DNA of 64,000 bases. It comes from Flavobacteriaceae bacterium. GTDB lineage: Bacteria > Bacteroidota > Bacteroidia > Flavobacteriales > Flavobacteriaceae. The notes beneath the pieces are model-generated. The model was not told the origin of the DNA. It made no database searches and saw nothing but the letters and a program-made list of their open reading frames with translations. The position numbers and the translations under genes were made by a program. Positions 45,438-56,204 of this stretch are shown one piece after another (position 1 is the stretch's first letter; each line of letters begins with the position of its first letter). The stretch lies in contig JABXHX010000025.1 of assembly GCA_013373385.1 (NCBI GenBank), positions 1 to 64,000 of the forward strand. The letters are read 5' to 3'.

Positions 45438-46985
45438 TTATTTAGTAGCTTTGTCTACAATAATTCTTTTTTCACGATTGGCTAGCTCCCATGCAGTATG
45501 AAAGATTAAACGTGATCTATTTTCTAATAAGTCGTAATTAATTTTATCTGGGGTATCGGTTGCTCTGTGATAATCATCATGAGTTCCGTTAAAGTAGAAA
45601 ATAATAGGAATATTGTTTTTTGCAAAATTATAGTGATCTGAACGATAGTAAAAGCGATTTGGATCTTTTTCGTCATTATACTTATAATCTAATTCAATAT
45701 TCATAAACTCCTTATTTACAGCTTCAGAAATTTCATGTAGCTCAGTACTTAATTTATCTGCACCAATTAGATAAATGTAGTTTCTATCTCCTTTACGTTT
45801 CGGGTCAATTCTACCAACCATATCAATATTTAAGTTTGCAACAGTATTTGCTAAAGGCACTAAAGGCTCGTAATCTGTGTAGTATCTTGAGCCTAGCAGT
45901 CCTTTTTCTTCACCAGTTACGTGTAAGAAGATGATTGAGCGTTTTGGGCCGTGACCTTTATCGGTAGCTGTTTTAAATGCTTCAGCAATTTCTAATAAAG
46001 AAACTGTTCCAGAACCATCATCATCAGCACCGTTAAAAACATCTCCTTTTTCATTAGTGCCAATATGGTCTAAGTGTGCAGAAATAACAATGTATTCATC
46101 TGGTTTTTCAGAACCTTTTATAATGGCAGCAACATTTTCTGAGTTTAAAGGTTTAAGCATACTCTTGTAATCCATCTCAAACTTTGTTTTTACTACGGTA
46201 GCTTTTGTAGATTTACTGATGTTGTTTACCAATGCTTTTCCTAATTTATCACTAATCATAAAATGATAAATAGGTTTTTCAGCATCTTTTTCTGGAGGTA
46301 AAGATAATCGGTTACTTCCACCGTTATACTCGCGGTTTTTATAGAATTTTGAATAACGCTCAAACAAGCTGTTATTCATAAATAAAACTGCTTTAGCTCC
46401 ATTTTTTTTAGCAGCATCTCTTTTTGCAGAAAGCGCTTGTCTGTTTGACCATTTAGAAGCTTTTTTATCGCCTGTAATAACATTATTACCTGTTTTATCG
46501 GTAGGTTCTCCAGCTTTTACAACAACAACTTTACCTTTAACATCTAGATCCTTATAGTCAGAATATTTTTCATCGTCAATTCCGTAACCAGCATAAACAA
46601 TCTCAGCAGTAGAAATTGTATTTGTTTCAGCAGAAGTCAATGAAATAAAATCATCGTAATAGCTGAATGTTTTATCGTTTACCGTCATTTTCACCTTAGG
46701 TGTTTGAACAATGTTTAATGGCACTTTTTGAAAGTAAGTTCCTTCTATCAAAGATGGAATACCTAAAGCTTCATATTCTTTTTTAAGGTATGCAATTGCT
46801 TTTTTTTGCCCTGGTTTTCCAGTGTCTCTACCTTCAAACTCATCAGATGCATACACATACAAATGATCTTTTAGTTCTTTTTGGGTAATTGTTCCTGCAT
46901 AAGTAACAATATCTTCTTTTGTAGCTTCTTGCTTACAAGAAATCATGAATACTAAAGCAGCTACCAATAATATAGGTTTTTTCAT
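45438..46985 (-). CDS. M28 family metallopeptidase, lipoprotein
   Basis: 515 aa; ISCKQ lipobox; VISAHLDHIGTNEKGDVFNGADDDGSGTVSLLEIAEAF, HVTGEEKGLLGSRYY, YYRSDHYNFAKNNIP. Confidence 0.93.
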   Translation of the reverse strand: MKKPILLVAALVFMISCKQEATKEDIVTYAGTITQKELKDHLYVYASDEFEGRDTGKPGQKKAIAYLKKEYEALGIPSLIEGTYFQKVPLNIVQTPKVKMTVNDKTFSYYDDFISLTSAETNTISTAEIVYAGYGIDDEKYSDYKDLDVKGKVVVVKAGEPTDKTGNNVITGDKKASKWSNRQALSAKRDAAKKNGAKAVLFMNNSLFERYSKFYKNREYNGGSNRLSLPPEKDAEKPIYHFMISDKLGKALVNNISKSTKATVVKTKFEMDYKSMLKPLNSENVAAIIKGSEKPDEYIVISAHLDHIGTNEKGDVFNGADDDGSGTVSLLEIAEAFKTATDKGHGPKRSIIFLHVTGEEKGLLGSRYYTDYEPLVPLANTVANLNIDMVGRIDPKRKGDRNYIYLIGADKLSTELHEISEAVNKEFMNIELDYKYNDEKDPNRFYYRSDHYNFAKNNIPIIFYFNGTHDDYHRATDTPDKINYDLLENRSRLIFHTAWELANREKRIIVDKATK

Positions 46986-47098
46986 TTTTTTAGTTGTTTA
47001 TAAGTAATCTACGATATTACAAAAAAGTATGTATAAGATGCTTATTACTGTATCTTTTTAACACTTTTTAACATATATATTCTAGTCTTCTCAAAATC

Positions 47099-48301
47099 CT
47101 AAAAAATTCTATAGCCAAAATTAATTGAGAAAGATTTATAGCGATTATCGTCCCATGCATCATTAAATAAACCATTTGTGTTGAATCTTGTTGGATTAAA
47201 TATCTGCAAATGCATATTGATTTTTGAATTCCAGTTATACCCTAATCCGAATGCAAGACCAATTGGTGAGGAAAATTGTAAATCTGGCCTGTTGTTAAAA
47301 TCAATTTCAGATTTTAAATTAAAATCGATTGTAAATGCTGCTGAAAAAAACACTCTTGATTGATTATTTAAATACAAATTATGTTTAACTCCTATTGGAG
47401 TTCTGATAGAAGAATATTTAAAATTAATAGGATATGTTGTTGGAGTAGCAGATGAAGATCCAGGAATTACTAAGTTGTAGTTGTCTACATAATAGTAATG
47501 GAATGTTGGTTCAATAAAGAAACTCCATTTTCCCTTATTATATGGTAATACATATTCTACTTCTACTCCAAGTTGTGGCCCTATTTTACTGTCAAAATCA
47601 TTGCCTCTTAGCGTGTAACTTGCTAATTCTAAACCAAGTTTTGCGTAAAAATTAAAATTACTTTTTGAATCACTATTAGAATCATCTTCTACATAGTTAT
47701 TATTATTACAATTGTTATATCGTTTAATATATCTAATTAAGTCAGATTTTTTGTAGTTAACTTTTAATGTGCTTAATTTTTTACAAGGAAGCTCTTGTTT
47801 TAGTTGAATTTTGTAAATATTGTTTTCACCTACTAAATTAGAAGCAGTTAAGTATTTTTTATATCCTAATTGAACAGGTGATTGATTGTTTTTTTGATAA
47901 AAAAAGCGTCTTAAATTATTTGCTTGATATTCCCAAAGAGAAGCTTTGCCAGATACTAATAGTTTTAAAAAAAGTGTTTCTTTTTTATTATTTAATTTTC
48001 TGTTGTTCTTTAGTTTTGTTGTTAAACTGCTAGATATGTCAATTTCTACATTAAACCTTTTGTAAATCAGATTTTTACCAATTTGAAAGCTAGTAACCGT
48101 TGTTATAGATTTTGATTGAAGCTCTGAGTTTTTTTCTAATTTATACTCAAAATCAACAGGGTTGTTTTTCCATTGTACATTTTTAATTAAGCAATGCACC
48201 ACTTTTCCATCATTAGTAGTAAATGTTCCTTTCTCAAATTTAATTTGAGCAATAGTATTTAATCCTATAAGAAGGATTAAAAGGGTAAGTTTTTGTTTCA
48301 T
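47099..48301 (-). CDS. secreted protein with C-terminal outer-membrane beta-barrel
   Basis: 400 aa; signal peptide; Asn/Ser-rich linker (RYNNCNNNNYVEDDSNSDSKSN), barrel ending ...SFSINFGYRIF. Confidence 0.7.
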   Translation of the reverse strand: MKQKLTLLILLIGLNTIAQIKFEKGTFTTNDGKVVHCLIKNVQWKNNPVDFEYKLEKNSELQSKSITTVTSFQIGKNLIYKRFNVEIDISSSLTTKLKNNRKLNNKKETLFLKLLVSGKASLWEYQANNLRRFFYQKNNQSPVQLGYKKYLTASNLVGENNIYKIQLKQELPCKKLSTLKVNYKKSDLIRYIKRYNNCNNNNYVEDDSNSDSKSNFNFYAKLGLELASYTLRGNDFDSKIGPQLGVEVEYVLPYNKGKWSFFIEPTFHYYYVDNYNLVIPGSSSATPTTYPINFKYSSIRTPIGVKHNLYLNNQSRVFFSAAFTIDFNLKSEIDFNNRPDLQFSSPIGLAFGLGYNWNSKINMHLQIFNPTRFNTNGLFNDAWDDNRYKSFSINFGYRIF

Positions 48302-48379
48302 AAAAATATAAGATTAATTGTTAGTTATTTGAATTTAAAACATCTTAAAAAGATTTAGTTTTCTGAACAGGAAAAAGCA

Positions 48380-50368
48380 TTATGCATATTTTTTTAAAGT
48401 ATTGATCTCATCCCTAAGTTGAGCAGCCACAATAAAATCTAAATTTTTGGCTGCTTCTTCCATTTTTTTTCGGGTTTCTCTAATGCGTTTCTCAATTTCT
48501 GGTTTAGGTAGGTAATCTAAATCTACTTCTGCTGCTTTATTGATAGCATTGTCGTAATGATAAGAAGTTATTGCGTTTTTAGAAAGTGTATTGTCAATTG
48601 CTTTTTTAATTTGAGTAGGTGTGATGTTGTTTGCAGTGTTGTAATTGACTTGTTTTTCTCTTCGTCTATTGGTTTCGTCCATAGTTTGTTGCATGCTTTT
48701 TGTGATTTTATCTGCATACATAATTGCAAGTCCGTTTACATTTCTAGCCGCTCTACCAACTGTTTGTGTAAGTGAACGATGACTTCTTAAAAAGCCTTCT
48801 TTATCTGCATCTAAAATAGCAACTAACGACACTTCTGGAAGATCTAATCCTTCTCTAAGTAAGTTGACTCCAATAAGCACATCAAACAGGCCTTTACGTA
48901 AATCTTGCATAATTTCTACACGTTCTAGAGTATCTACATCAGAATGAATATAGCGACATCTAACTTGTATTCTAGTTAAATATTTTGCCAATTCTTCTGC
49001 CATACGTTTGGTAAGTGTAGTAACCAAGGTGCGTTCGTCTTTTTCAACACGCACTTGAATTTCTTCAATCAAATCATCTATTTGATTAAGGCTAGGACGT
49101 ACTTCTATTACTGGATCTAGTAATCCTGTAGGGCGAATGACTTGTTCTACAAACAGACCTTCTGTTTTTTGCAATTCGTAATCTGCAGGAGTTGCACTAA
49201 CATAAATGACTTGATTTTGGATAGCTTCAAATTCTTCAAATTTTAAAGGACGATTGTCCATTGCGGCAGGTAATCGAAAACCGTGTTCAACTAGGTTTTC
49301 TTTTCTGCTTCTATCGCCTCCATACATAGCATGCGTTTGTGGTATGGTAACATGACTTTCATCAATTATCATCAAATAGTCTTCTGGAAAATAATCTAAC
49401 AAGCAGAATGGTCTTGTACCGGCTTTTCTTCCGTCTAAGTAGCGAGAGTAATTTTCAATTCCAGAGCAATATCCTAATTCACGAATCATTTCTAAGTCAA
49501 ACTCGGTACGCTCTTTTAAGCGTTTGGCTTCAAGATGTTTCCCAATCTCTTTAAAATAATCAACTTGTTTTACCATATCTTCTTGAATCTTATGAATAGC
49601 GTTTTGCAATACATCGGCAGATGTAACAAAAAGATTGGCAGGGTAGATGGTTAGCTTTTCAAATTGCTCAAGAATGGTATTGCTTTCCAACTCAAAAGAC
49701 TCAATTTCGTCTATTTCATCTCCAAAAAAATGGATGCGATAACCGTTATCTCCATACGATGGATAAATAGTAACAACATCGCCTTTTACTTTAAAAGTTC
49801 CGCTTTTAATTTCAAACTCGGTTCTAGCATAGAGGCTGGTAACTAATTGGTGTAAAAACTTAGTTCTAGTAATTTGTTGCCCTACTGTAATTGGAATGAC
49901 ATTTTTCTTGAATTCTTCTGGATTTCCAATACCGTATAAACAAGATACTGAAGCAACTACTAAGACGTCTCTACGACCTGAAAGTAGGGAAGAAGAGGTA
50001 CTGATTCTCAGTTTTTCTATATCATCATTTATTGATAAATCTTTTTCAATATAGGTTCCTGTTACTGGTATGTATGCTTCTGGTTGATAATAATCGTAAT
50101 AAGAAACAAAATATTCTACGGCATTGTTTGGGAAAAACTGCTTAAACTCAGAGTATAATTGAGCTGCCAATGTTTTGTTATGCGCCAAAACTAAGGTAGG
50201 TCTGTTTATTTTTTCAATTACGTTGGCAGCAGTAAAAGTTTTTCCAGAACCAGTAACACCAAGTAATGTCTGGTATTTTTCACCATCAACAACTCCTTTG
50301 ACTAGTTGATTGATTGCTTCTGGCTGATCTCCTGTGGGTTTAAACTTTGATTCTAATTGAAAATCCAT
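48380..50368 (-). CDS. uvrB: excinuclease ABC subunit UvrB
   Basis: LLGVTGSGKTFTAANVIE, YFVSYYDYYQPEAYIP, GVNLLREGLDLPEVSLVAILDADKEGFLRS, QTVGRAARN. Confidence 0.98.
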   Translation of the reverse strand: MDFQLESKFKPTGDQPEAINQLVKGVVDGEKYQTLLGVTGSGKTFTAANVIEKINRPTLVLAHNKTLAAQLYSEFKQFFPNNAVEYFVSYYDYYQPEAYIPVTGTYIEKDLSINDDIEKLRISTSSSLLSGRRDVLVVASVSCLYGIGNPEEFKKNVIPITVGQQITRTKFLHQLVTSLYARTEFEIKSGTFKVKGDVVTIYPSYGDNGYRIHFFGDEIDEIESFELESNTILEQFEKLTIYPANLFVTSADVLQNAIHKIQEDMVKQVDYFKEIGKHLEAKRLKERTEFDLEMIRELGYCSGIENYSRYLDGRKAGTRPFCLLDYFPEDYLMIIDESHVTIPQTHAMYGGDRSRKENLVEHGFRLPAAMDNRPLKFEEFEAIQNQVIYVSATPADYELQKTEGLFVEQVIRPTGLLDPVIEVRPSLNQIDDLIEEIQVRVEKDERTLVTTLTKRMAEELAKYLTRIQVRCRYIHSDVDTLERVEIMQDLRKGLFDVLIGVNLLREGLDLPEVSLVAILDADKEGFLRSHRSLTQTVGRAARNVNGLAIMYADKITKSMQQTMDETNRRREKQVNYNTANNITPTQIKKAIDNTLSKNAITSYHYDNAINKAAEVDLDYLPKPEIEKRIRETRKKMEEAAKNLDFIVAAQLRDEINTLKKYA

Positions 50369-50413
50369 AGGCACAAAAATACAGATTAAGAGTAGAAAAT
50401 AGTGTGAATTGTA

Positions 50414-53260
50414 TTATTTTCTTAGCAAGCTGAAGTGACCAGTTTCTTTTCTAATATTTCCGTTGATGTCTTCCAGTACTGCATTGAACCAATAATCATT
50501 AGAAGGTAGTTTTTTTCCGTTAACGGTTCCATCCCATCCAACATTTTTATCGGTGATAACGGTAAGTACTTTTCCAAACCTGTCAAAGATTTCTACTCTT
50601 GCAGAAGTATAGTAGTTATTATTGGCTCCAACAATTTTCCAAGTATCGTAATCTCCGTCGTTATTAGGCGTAAAATGACGTTGAAAAAATAAGAAAGACA
50701 ATTGTTTACTACTTGTAATTCCACAACCATTTTTGTCTCTAACGTAGACAATATTTAGTCCAGGTTTTACATTGTTAAAAGTGTAGGTTAGTTTTTCTGA
50801 CCCTGAAACAAAATCTGCAGTATTGGTACTGTTTAATGCAAATTCATAGTCTCCAATTCCAGTAATAGTAACAGTTAATACATTTTTATCTGGATTGTCA
50901 ATATTGTCAGTAATATCTGTTTTGCTAATCAATGCTTTATTAGATTCTATAACATCAAAAGTATTGTAGCCAGAACTCTTCGTATCGTCATTTGGGTCTG
51001 CTACATTATTTTGATAACTTCTATAGGCAATTACTTTATAGGTACCTTGTACATTGGCTTTATGTGTTGAGTTCGTTGCTCCTGTAATTAAATTACCGTT
51101 CAAATACCATTCATAAGTATCAGCTGGGTTTCCAGTATTAGCATCTAAATCTACTGTCAATAATTGAGGGTTGTCTATTGGATTGTTTACACATAAATAT
51201 ACAGGATTTACATTCCCTTGCGGAACTGGTCTGGTATTTACAAATATTTTAAATTGTCCAATACCCGAACAAGCACTTGTACCTACAGTAGAAACCCTTA
51301 CAAAAACATCAGAATTATCTGTAAATAAATCATCTTCATACGGAGTGACAATTTGATTGGTTTGTAGCGAGGCATCTGTCGCATTTCTATAATACTCGAA
51401 AGTATGTGATGTAGCTGTAAAAGCACCCCCAGAGTTTGCGATTATCTCTTTTGTTTTTGTATCAAAATCATAATAAGCATTTCCAGAACCTACGCTATTT
51501 CTTGCGTTAGGGTTGTTGGCATTTACATCAGATTCTGTTAAGTATAAATTAGGATAATTGGCAGGAGTTGTAGCATTAGATTTTAATTCAATGCTTCCAA
51601 ATACTTTACAACCAGAAATGTTATTGGTTACTCTTACCGTTAAAGTATGATTGCCCGTATTGGTAGAAACACTGTTTCTGTAGTTAGCTTTGTTCACCGG
51701 ATTTGTGTAGTTGGTGTCAGCAGTTTCAAAGAACTCAACGGTAACATCCGATGCATTTTGAGTCAATGCGCCTTCTTTAGAACTAAGATTAAAAGAGGTA
51801 ATTCCGTCGGTTGGGTTCGAGTCAAAATCACACTGCTCATATACAGGAATGCTAAATACTTTTGGCAACGGAAGGAATTCAACTTCTACGGAACTATTGT
51901 ATTTTCTTTGTCTACCACATTTGTCTGTAATTGTCATTTCTAATCTATAAATTCCATTACCATAATTGGTATTGTCAATCTCTAAAATTCGTGTAGTAAT
52001 GTCTACGCTTGGGTCACCATCTTTGGTCCATTTGTATACAGAGCTGGCTCCGCCTACTAATTCAGGTTCCATTTTTAATTTCTGACCCACACAAACTTCT
52101 TGTTTTTGCTGATTAAGATTTACTGAAGTATCATCGCTATCTACAATATTTACAGGAGCAAAAAACGATTGAATAAAAGGAGGTAGGCCTTCTGATGATG
52201 TTGTGCCTGAAGCTAATGCAATACCATTTTCTTCAAATTTAACATCAGCTCCATTTTTATTAGGTTCGTTTATTACGCCTAAAAATGATTTTCTACTTCG
52301 TGCATAATAGATTCTACCGTCAATACCAAGTTGCAAAGCGCCTCGAAAACCAATTTCTGAGTGAATTTTGTACCTAGAACTATTGATATTGTTTGCAGTT
52401 AAATCAAATTGATAGATATTAGCTTCACTAGGGTCGTTAGCACCTTGACTGTGATCTCCAGTAGAAATGTATAGTTTTTCACTCGTATTAGAAAAGCCAA
52501 CCCCATAGCCATTTTCTCTATTTAAATCTATGGTTCTTTTATTTGTTACTTTTCCGTCTGTTGTATTAAAATCAAATAAAAAACTATTGTCACCTTGGTT
52601 GGCTAATACTAAGTATTTACCATCAGGAGAAACTTTTAATGCGCCCCTAGTAGTTCTTATGGATGCACCGAAAGAACTTGGAATAGCATTTGTATCTACA
52701 CCATTTGCATCAACCTTATAGGCGTAAAAATTGGAGCGGTCAGCAGAAATCACCCAAAAAGTATCACAGTCAAATCCTTCAACAGCCGTTACTTTTTCAG
52801 ACCAACCTGCATTGTATCCTAAATTAACAGGCCCAGTAGTAACTTCTCCTAAGCCTCCATTTTTTGATACATCTACAGTATACAGATTTAAACCAGAACC
52901 AATACTTATTGTAAATAAATAGTAAATTGTACTACTGGCTGGTTTTGGAACAACCAAAGCAGATTGTGTACTAGAAGGGTTTCCTAATAGGTTATTTGCT
53001 GGAGAACCCCCAGTGTAATTCATTACTTGATGATTTTTATTCCATACGGTTGAACCATCAGAATAAAAGAGCAAACTTCCTTTGTCGTCAGATATTGTAG
53101 AACATCCTTCAAATGTGTTTAATTCTCCTGTTATATTTGTTGGAGGAGAGGTAGAAAAATCTAATCCTGCTTTATGGCCAAAATACCAAAAATTCGCTTC
53201 TTTTTGTGCAAATGTGCTAAGAGTAAATAAAAGTAAAAAGGCACTTAGTACTATTCTCAT
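50414..53260 (-). CDS. T9SS type B sorting (gliding motility-associated C-terminal) domain-containing protein
   Basis: 948 aa; signal peptide; C-terminal FFQRHFTPNNDGDYDTWKIVG...VEIFDRFGKVLTV...GWDGTVNGKKLPSNDYWF. Confidence 0.92.
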   Translation of the reverse strand: MRIVLSAFLLLFTLSTFAQKEANFWYFGHKAGLDFSTSPPTNITGELNTFEGCSTISDDKGSLLFYSDGSTVWNKNHQVMNYTGGSPANNLLGNPSSTQSALVVPKPASSTIYYLFTISIGSGLNLYTVDVSKNGGLGEVTTGPVNLGYNAGWSEKVTAVEGFDCDTFWVISADRSNFYAYKVDANGVDTNAIPSSFGASIRTTRGALKVSPDGKYLVLANQGDNSFLFDFNTTDGKVTNKRTIDLNRENGYGVGFSNTSEKLYISTGDHSQGANDPSEANIYQFDLTANNINSSRYKIHSEIGFRGALQLGIDGRIYYARSRKSFLGVINEPNKNGADVKFEENGIALASGTTSSEGLPPFIQSFFAPVNIVDSDDTSVNLNQQKQEVCVGQKLKMEPELVGGASSVYKWTKDGDPSVDITTRILEIDNTNYGNGIYRLEMTITDKCGRQRKYNSSVEVEFLPLPKVFSIPVYEQCDFDSNPTDGITSFNLSSKEGALTQNASDVTVEFFETADTNYTNPVNKANYRNSVSTNTGNHTLTVRVTNNISGCKVFGSIELKSNATTPANYPNLYLTESDVNANNPNARNSVGSGNAYYDFDTKTKEIIANSGGAFTATSHTFEYYRNATDASLQTNQIVTPYEDDLFTDNSDVFVRVSTVGTSACSGIGQFKIFVNTRPVPQGNVNPVYLCVNNPIDNPQLLTVDLDANTGNPADTYEWYLNGNLITGATNSTHKANVQGTYKVIAYRSYQNNVADPNDDTKSSGYNTFDVIESNKALISKTDITDNIDNPDKNVLTVTITGIGDYEFALNSTNTADFVSGSEKLTYTFNNVKPGLNIVYVRDKNGCGITSSKQLSFLFFQRHFTPNNDGDYDTWKIVGANNNYYTSARVEIFDRFGKVLTVITDKNVGWDGTVNGKKLPSNDYWFNAVLEDINGNIRKETGHFSLLRK

Positions 53261-53301
53261 TCGATTTTTTTTTATCGAATGTCAAATATAATTGAAAACT
53301 A

Positions 53302-54147
53302 TTACAAATCTCTCTTTTTTAACAAGGCATATGACAAGTAGATAAAAATTGCTGTCCATGCAGAAACAATTAGTATATCTAAATACTGTACTGAAAAGTC
53401 CTTTGTTATTTGCTCTCCAATCTGATTTGCAACAGATTTAACAGCGCCTAATCTTGTAAAAGGTTCTTTAATCAGATTAGACATGGCTTCTAAAGGGAGA
53501 AATTGCATGATGTTATTAACAGCTTCAGAGGTATGTTCATTACTTCTAAAAGAGTAAAATAAGTATCCTTTAAAAATACTTTCTATAATTAACCACACAA
53601 TTATGGCTCCAACGGCAAAAGCAGAACGTTTTACTAAAATTCCGAAGAATAATCCCATAGAAAAGAAACCTACAAGTTTAATAAAGAAAGCTAATAAGTA
53701 TTCAAGGTCAGAGATAATAATTGAAAACTCATTATAATCAGAATAAACAACCCCTAGAATTAGAGAAACTAAAAAAACAAATATTGTAGAAATTCCAGCA
53801 AAAGCAATTACTGTGTAAAATTTAGATAAAATAAATTCTTTTTTGCTTAGTCCATCTATTAGGTTTTGTTTGAGGGTTTTGTTACTGTACTCGTTTGCCA
53901 TCATAGAAACAATAACTAGCAGTAAAAAGAACTTAAAAATTGCTGCAACAAAAGTGTTAAAATGCCAGATGTAAGGAAAATTGAAAATCCCTTGTTCGGC
54001 TAAATGAAATTTAACAGGACCAATATCAAACTTAATTGCAGCTATTAATGCTATTGATGTTAATAAACCAAAGTAAATAATAGATAATACTTTACTTGCT
54101 CTGTTGTGTTTTAATTTATGAAATTCTATATTTAGTAATCTAAACAT
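53302..54147 (-). CDS. ABC-2 type transporter permease
   Basis: 281 aa; multi-TM, adjacent to ABC ATPase. Confidence 0.85.
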   Translation of the reverse strand: MFRLLNIEFHKLKHNRASKVLSIIYFGLLTSIALIAAIKFDIGPVKFHLAEQGIFNFPYIWHFNTFVAAIFKFFLLLVIVSMMANEYSNKTLKQNLIDGLSKKEFILSKFYTVIAFAGISTIFVFLVSLILGVVYSDYNEFSIIISDLEYLLAFFIKLVGFFSMGLFFGILVKRSAFAVGAIIVWLIIESIFKGYLFYSFRSNEHTSEAVNNIMQFLPLEAMSNLIKEPFTRLGAVKSVANQIGEQITKDFSVQYLDILIVSAWTAIFIYLSYALLKKRDL

Positions 54148-54209
54148 GATGTATTGTATATTTTATGAATTTAGTTTCGATACTAGTTATCAAAAAGATA
54201 TTCAGTTGA

Positions 54210-55109
54210 TTAATTGTTGTTTGTTAAGTCTAAGAATTGTTGTTCTAAACTTGGCTTGCGTTTTACCAAGTGAGATAACGCAATACCATTGTTGAATAAA
54301 AAAGAGTTCATCTCTGAAGCAGCCATTTCTTTGTTTAATGTCGCAATAATAATTTCTTCTTCTTTCTTTACCGAGCTAATAGCTTCGTGGTTTTCTAACA
54401 ACTCAATCAATGCATTCTCGCCAGTATCAGTTTTAAGTTCAAAGAGGCCATTAGAAGCTGTCATTTCATCAACTCTACCCGAATACAATTTTACGCCTTT
54501 TCTTATCACAACCACATGACTACAAACTTTTTCAACTTCGTCTAGTAGGTGAGAGGCTAGTAAAATAGTAGTACCACTTTTAGCAATTTCTTTTATAATT
54601 TGTCTAATTTCATGAATTCCTTGTGGGTCTAACCCGTTGGTTGGTTCATCTAAAATTAAAATTTCAGGGTCGTTTAACAAGGCAGAAGCAATGGCTAACC
54701 GTTGTTTCATTCCTAACGAAAAGGTTTTGAATTTACTGTCTCTACGTTCGTAAAGGTTTACGGTTTGTAGTTTTTCGTCAATCTTATCATAAGGCACTCC
54801 TTTAATTTTACAAATAAGTTGCAGGTTTTGTGTAGCGGTCATAAACGGATAAAAATTAGGACGCTCAATTATGGCACCTACTTTTTTCAAGGCTTCATGT
54901 GTAGATAAACTACCGTCAAACCAACTAAAGTTACCTGAAGTTTTATTTACAACATTTAAGATGATTCCTAATGTGGTAGATTTACCACTTCCGTTTGGAC
55001 CTAAAATTCCGTATACATTTCCTTTTTGTATGTCAAAAGAAAGGTTGTTTACTGCATGTACTGGGCCAAATTTTTTGTCTAGATTCTTTAAAGATAAGAT
55101 TGTTTCCAA
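54210..55109 (-). CDS. ABC transporter ATP-binding protein
   Basis: 299 aa; GPNGSGKSTTLGIILN, FSLGMKQRLAIASALLNDPEILILDEPTNGLDPQGI. Confidence 0.95.
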   Translation of the reverse strand: METILSLKNLDKKFGPVHAVNNLSFDIQKGNVYGILGPNGSGKSTTLGIILNVVNKTSGNFSWFDGSLSTHEALKKVGAIIERPNFYPFMTATQNLQLICKIKGVPYDKIDEKLQTVNLYERRDSKFKTFSLGMKQRLAIASALLNDPEILILDEPTNGLDPQGIHEIRQIIKEIAKSGTTILLASHLLDEVEKVCSHVVVIRKGVKLYSGRVDEMTASNGLFELKTDTGENALIELLENHEAISSVKKEEEIIIATLNKEMAASEMNSFLFNNGIALSHLVKRKPSLEQQFLDLTNNN

Positions 55110-55192
55110 TGAAATTATTTTGTCGATTATGGTTGTTCGACGACCAAGATACCAAAATGTTACAGGAATTAAAGCTCTTTTAAAGAAAGATT

Positions 55193-55675
55193 TTAATAAT
55201 TATCAAAATCAAAATCATCAAAAATATCTAACGAATCGTCAGGCAAATCATCACTAAAATCGTCTGCAATAAATTCTTTGTCTGGTGCTTTTTCTGGCAT
55301 TTTGCCAATTGACATGATTAGCTTAGGTGCTTCTATGATTTCATCAGTAATATCAATTACTTCAATGTAAAAAGACCACATGCTAAAAAAGTCGTATACA
55401 TAAATAAGCTTATCATTTTTATTTGCCAGGGTGTCTTCTAAAACACATGTACGCATAGAGAGCGCATTCTCAAATTCTGACATGTTGAATAGTGGAATTT
55501 CCTCACCTTGATTCCAGTCATTATCGGTTCTGTAAAACGAAGCCATTTCTTGTCCGTCAAAATCAAATGATTTGGCAATTTCTAGATGCAACTCTTCTAA
55601 AGTAATCTTGTTATTGACTACAATTGTTCTTATTACATCTTCTGGTGTGTCTAATATGGCACGTACTTTATACAT
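55193..55675 (-). CDS. pRiA4b ORF-3-like (IS1096 passenger TnpR-like fold) protein
   Basis: 160 aa; MYKVRAILDTPEDVIRTIVVNNKITLEELHLEIAKSFDFDGQEMASFY. Confidence 0.75.
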   Translation of the reverse strand: MYKVRAILDTPEDVIRTIVVNNKITLEELHLEIAKSFDFDGQEMASFYRTDNDWNQGEEIPLFNMSEFENALSMRTCVLEDTLANKNDKLIYVYDFFSMWSFYIEVIDITDEIIEAPKLIMSIGKMPEKAPDKEFIADDFSDDLPDDSLDIFDDFDFDNY

Positions 55676-55739
55676 TAAAAATTATGTTGTGACTGAGGCA
55701 GCAAAAATACAATAAATAATATGTATTTTTACCATAAAT

Positions 55740-56168
55740 ATGAAGACAATGTTGGATAAAGAAATCGCTTTAAAAAAGCTAAATGCTATGTGTAAAAATA
55801 CTTTAATGGAAACTTTACACATACAATATACAGATGTAGGTGATGATTTTTTGGTGGCTACTATGCCTGTGAACCCAAGTGTACATCAACCTTACGGATT
55901 ATTACACGGGGGTGCAACGGCAGCTTTGGCAGAAAGTGTTGGAAGCGCAGCATCGGCAATTTTTGTTGATAACAAAACAGAGCTTGTTAAAGGAATTGAA
56001 TTGGCAATTAATCACATAAAAAGTGTTAAAGAAGGGATGGTAATTGCTACTGCAAAAATAATTCACAAAGGAAGTACTACCCATTTGTGGGAAATAAAAA
56101 TTACAAATGAAAATGGCGATTTAATTTCTGTAAGTAAATTGACTAATATTGTGTTAGAAAAACGGTAA
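55740..56168 (+). CDS. hotdog-fold thioesterase (PaaI/MenI-like)
   Basis: 142 aa; HQPYGLLHGGATAALAESVGSAAS. Confidence 0.9.
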   Translation: MKTMLDKEIALKKLNAMCKNTLMETLHIQYTDVGDDFLVATMPVNPSVHQPYGLLHGGATAALAESVGSAASAIFVDNKTELVKGIELAINHIKSVKEGMVIATAKIIHKGSTTHLWEIKITNENGDLISVSKLTNIVLEKR

Positions 56169-56204
56169 TTAAACCTATTTAAACAAACTTTTAATGTTGT
56201 TCAA

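Noticed and set aside
47690-47730. Asn-rich tract in the 47099..48301 protein as a tandem repeat
   Set aside because: Short low-complexity linker (RYNNCNNNNY) without periodic nucleotide repeat.
53302-55109. ABC permease/ATPase pair as bacteriocin immunity or gliding GldAF
   Set aside because: Sequence supports only a generic ABC-2 exporter; no bacteriocin or gld gene is adjacent.
54871-55257. 128-aa plus-strand ORF
   Set aside because: Antisense to the ABC ATPase gene and its flanks; no protein-like motifs.
55193-55675. pRiA4b ORF-3/IS1096-passenger-like protein as evidence of a mobile element
   Set aside because: No transposase, terminal inverted repeats or target duplication nearby; the family is common as a stand-alone chromosomal gene.
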